In this document: in pieces, positions 5,713-6,147 of the stretch
Numbering within the stretch: the first letter of the stretch is position 1
How the letters are laid out: each line of letters opens with the position of its first letter
From: Christensenella sp. UBA1431
Lineage (GTDB): Bacteria; Bacillota; Clostridia; Christensenellales; UBA1431
Length of the DNA stretch: 6,147 bases
NCBI GenBank assembly: GCA_002329665.1
Contig: DCTV01000074.1
Coordinates: 1 to 6,147 of the forward strand
Direction: 5' to 3'
Translations under genes and position numbers: made by a program
Notes under the pieces: generated by a model
Databases searched by the model: none
Told to the model about the DNA's origin: nothing
Seen by the model: the letters and a program-made list of their open reading frames with translations, nothing else

Positions 5713-5734
5713 GCATCAACCCCCATATTGATGC
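5713..5734 (+). repeat. 7-bp hairpin with CCCCCATA loop
   Basis: GCATCAA (5713-5719) and TTGATGC (5728-5734) are perfect complements around an 8-base loop beginning with five Cs. It ends two bases before the large 16-bp hairpin. No T-run follows on either strand, so it is not a terminator. Confidence 0.55.
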
Positions 5735-5736
5735 AG

Positions 5737-5775
5737 CGCAGAGGGACGAAGCGTTTTTAGCTTCGTCCCTCTGCG
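5737..5775. repeat. Perfect 16-bp inverted repeat
   Basis: CGCAGAGGGACGAAGC (5737-5752) is followed by a 7-base loop GTTTTTA and its exact complement (5760-5775). Neither strand has a T-run after the stem, which argues against a normal intrinsic terminator despite the strong helix. It may be part of a structured RNA, a mobile or repeated intergenic element, or a protein-binding palindrome; the sequence does not decide. Confidence 0.7.
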
Positions 5776-5789
5776 TCATGGCCGCGACG

Positions 5790-5834
5790 ACGCGGATTCG
5801 TTTGCGCCGGTTCGCCGGCCGGTTCAATCCGCGT
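5790..5834 (+). repeat. Nested hairpin capped by a UUCG tetraloop
   Basis: Outer arms ACGCGGATT (5790-5798) and AATCCGCGT (5826-5834) are perfect complements. Inside them GCCGG-TTCG-CCGGC (5806-5819) forms a 5-bp stem with a UUCG loop. The right outer arm also takes part in an alternative hairpin at 5830-5856, so the two cannot form together. Confidence 0.55.
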
Positions 5835-5856
5835 GTTTCGGCGTTTTTTACACGCG
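5830..5856 (+). repeat. Alternative hairpin overlapping the UUCG structure
   Basis: CGCGTGT (5830-5836) pairs with ACACGCG (5850-5856) around a 13-base loop that contains six Ts (5844-5849). It shares CGCGT with the preceding hairpin, giving two mutually exclusive folds upstream of the lipoprotein gene. The T-run lies about 10 bases beyond the first hairpin, which makes that hairpin a poor but conceivable plus-strand terminator. Confidence 0.4.
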
Positions 5857-5887
5857 CGCGAAAAACCCGTCGCCCCGCCGTGTCCGT

Positions 5888-5909
5888 TATGGTAAAATAA
5901 GGTACCATA
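5888..5909 (+). promoter_or_regulatory. Extended -10 promoter overlapped by a palindromic candidate operator
   Basis: TGGTAAAAT (5890-5898) is an extended -10 element with no good -35 upstream. It is overlapped by a perfect inverted repeat, TATGGTA (5888-5894) and TACCATA (5903-5909), separated by eight bases. A dimeric repressor bound there would cover the promoter. The transcript would run about 120 bases to the lipoprotein start. The regulator is not in this window. Confidence 0.5.
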
Positions 5910-5928
5910 TAGCCCGTGATAGCCCGTG
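5909..5928 (+). repeat. 10-bp tandem direct repeat
   Basis: ATAGCCCGTG occurs twice in exact tandem directly after the palindrome, around the predicted transcription start. It could be a slippage duplication or part of a regulator binding site. Confidence 0.6.
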
Positions 5929-6025
5929 CGCCGGGGGCAGGCCGCAGGCGATACGGACCCGCGACCTATTTTCGCGCCGAAGCGACAGCACACGGCGCAA
6001 CAAGTAAGGAAAAGGAAGTGTGTTC

Positions 6026-6147
6026 ATGAAAAGACGGTGGATACTCTGTATGTGTGGTCTTGTCCTGCTTTTCGCGCTGGCCTCGTGCGCGCCGCCCGCC
6101 TGGCCGACGGCCTCGGGCGAGACCGAGGCGCCGGCGCCCTCCCCCGG
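6026..6147 (+). CDS. Lipoprotein precursor, N-terminal part only (truncated by window edge)
   Basis: Forty complete codons are visible before the sequence ends. The peptide has a basic start MKRRW, a hydrophobic core (about 6-17), and a lipobox L18-A19-S20-C21, so signal peptidase II should cleave before C21 and anchor the protein in the membrane by a lipid on that cysteine. After the cysteine come proline-, alanine- and glutamate-rich residues typical of a flexible linker. The signal segment carries two further cysteines (C8, C10). AAAGGAAG (6011-6018) stands before the ATG at ordinary distance. Many clostridial lipoproteins starting like this are ABC-transporter solute-binding proteins, but nothing visible here shows the function. 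Confidence 0.82.
   Translation, partial: MKRRWILCMCGLVLLFALASCAPPAWPTASGETEAPAPSP

Noticed and set aside
5384..5731. 115-residue plus-strand frame
   Set aside because: It is antisense to the THF riboswitch, its platform and the folT promoter, and has no recognisable product.
5806..5834. Possible tRNA T-arm (GGTTCAATCC)
   Set aside because: No 5-bp T-stem, anticodon arm or acceptor stem can be built around it.
5690..5908. 72-residue minus-strand frame
   Set aside because: No ribosome binding site precedes its start, it reads through the inverted repeats, and the product is not recognisable.

Overview
The window looks like a chromosomal segment of a GC-rich, probably spore-forming member of the Bacillota, most likely class Clostridia. 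Four things point there: a T-box leader in front of thrS, a tetrahydrofolate (THF) riboswitch in front of a folate ECF transporter gene, a ytxC-type sporulation gene beside thrS, and thrS followed by infC behind an L20-leader-like attenuator. Starts are preceded by strong AGGAGG-type ribosome binding sites and include GTG, TTG and a rare ATT. The species cannot be named from this sequence.

Left part (1-2554, minus strand). The window edge cuts through infC (IF3), of which only the first seven codons and part of the eighth are visible. Its ATT start lies behind a leader of about 140 nt that ends in a perfect attenuator hairpin with its own promoter. Upstream of that lies full-length thrS (GTG start), preceded by a 5' leader with a T-box antiterminator and terminator, an additional 13-bp hairpin, and a near-consensus promoter. 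This is a translation-factor cluster in which each unit carries its own RNA switch.

Middle (2555-4718). A YtxC-family gene diverges from thrS, starts at TTG, and converges tail-to-tail on folC. The two stop codons lie in one palindromic TCATGA, so there is no intergenic space for a terminator.

Right-centre (4715-5574, minus strand). folT (folate ECF substrate-binding subunit) and folC (folylpolyglutamate synthase) form a two-gene operon coupled by an ATGA overlap. It is driven by a TATAAT promoter and controlled by a THF riboswitch with a downstream intrinsic terminator. Imported folate would be polyglutamylated and retained, and reduced folate would shut the operon off.

Right end (5575-6147). 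About 450 bases without a supported protein gene contain a run of hairpins, two of them with C-rich loops and one with a perfect 16-bp stem. A palindromic candidate operator follows, overlapping an extended -10, together with a 10-bp tandem repeat. This leads into the start of a lipoprotein gene truncated by the window edge. The hairpin run is the least explained part of the window.
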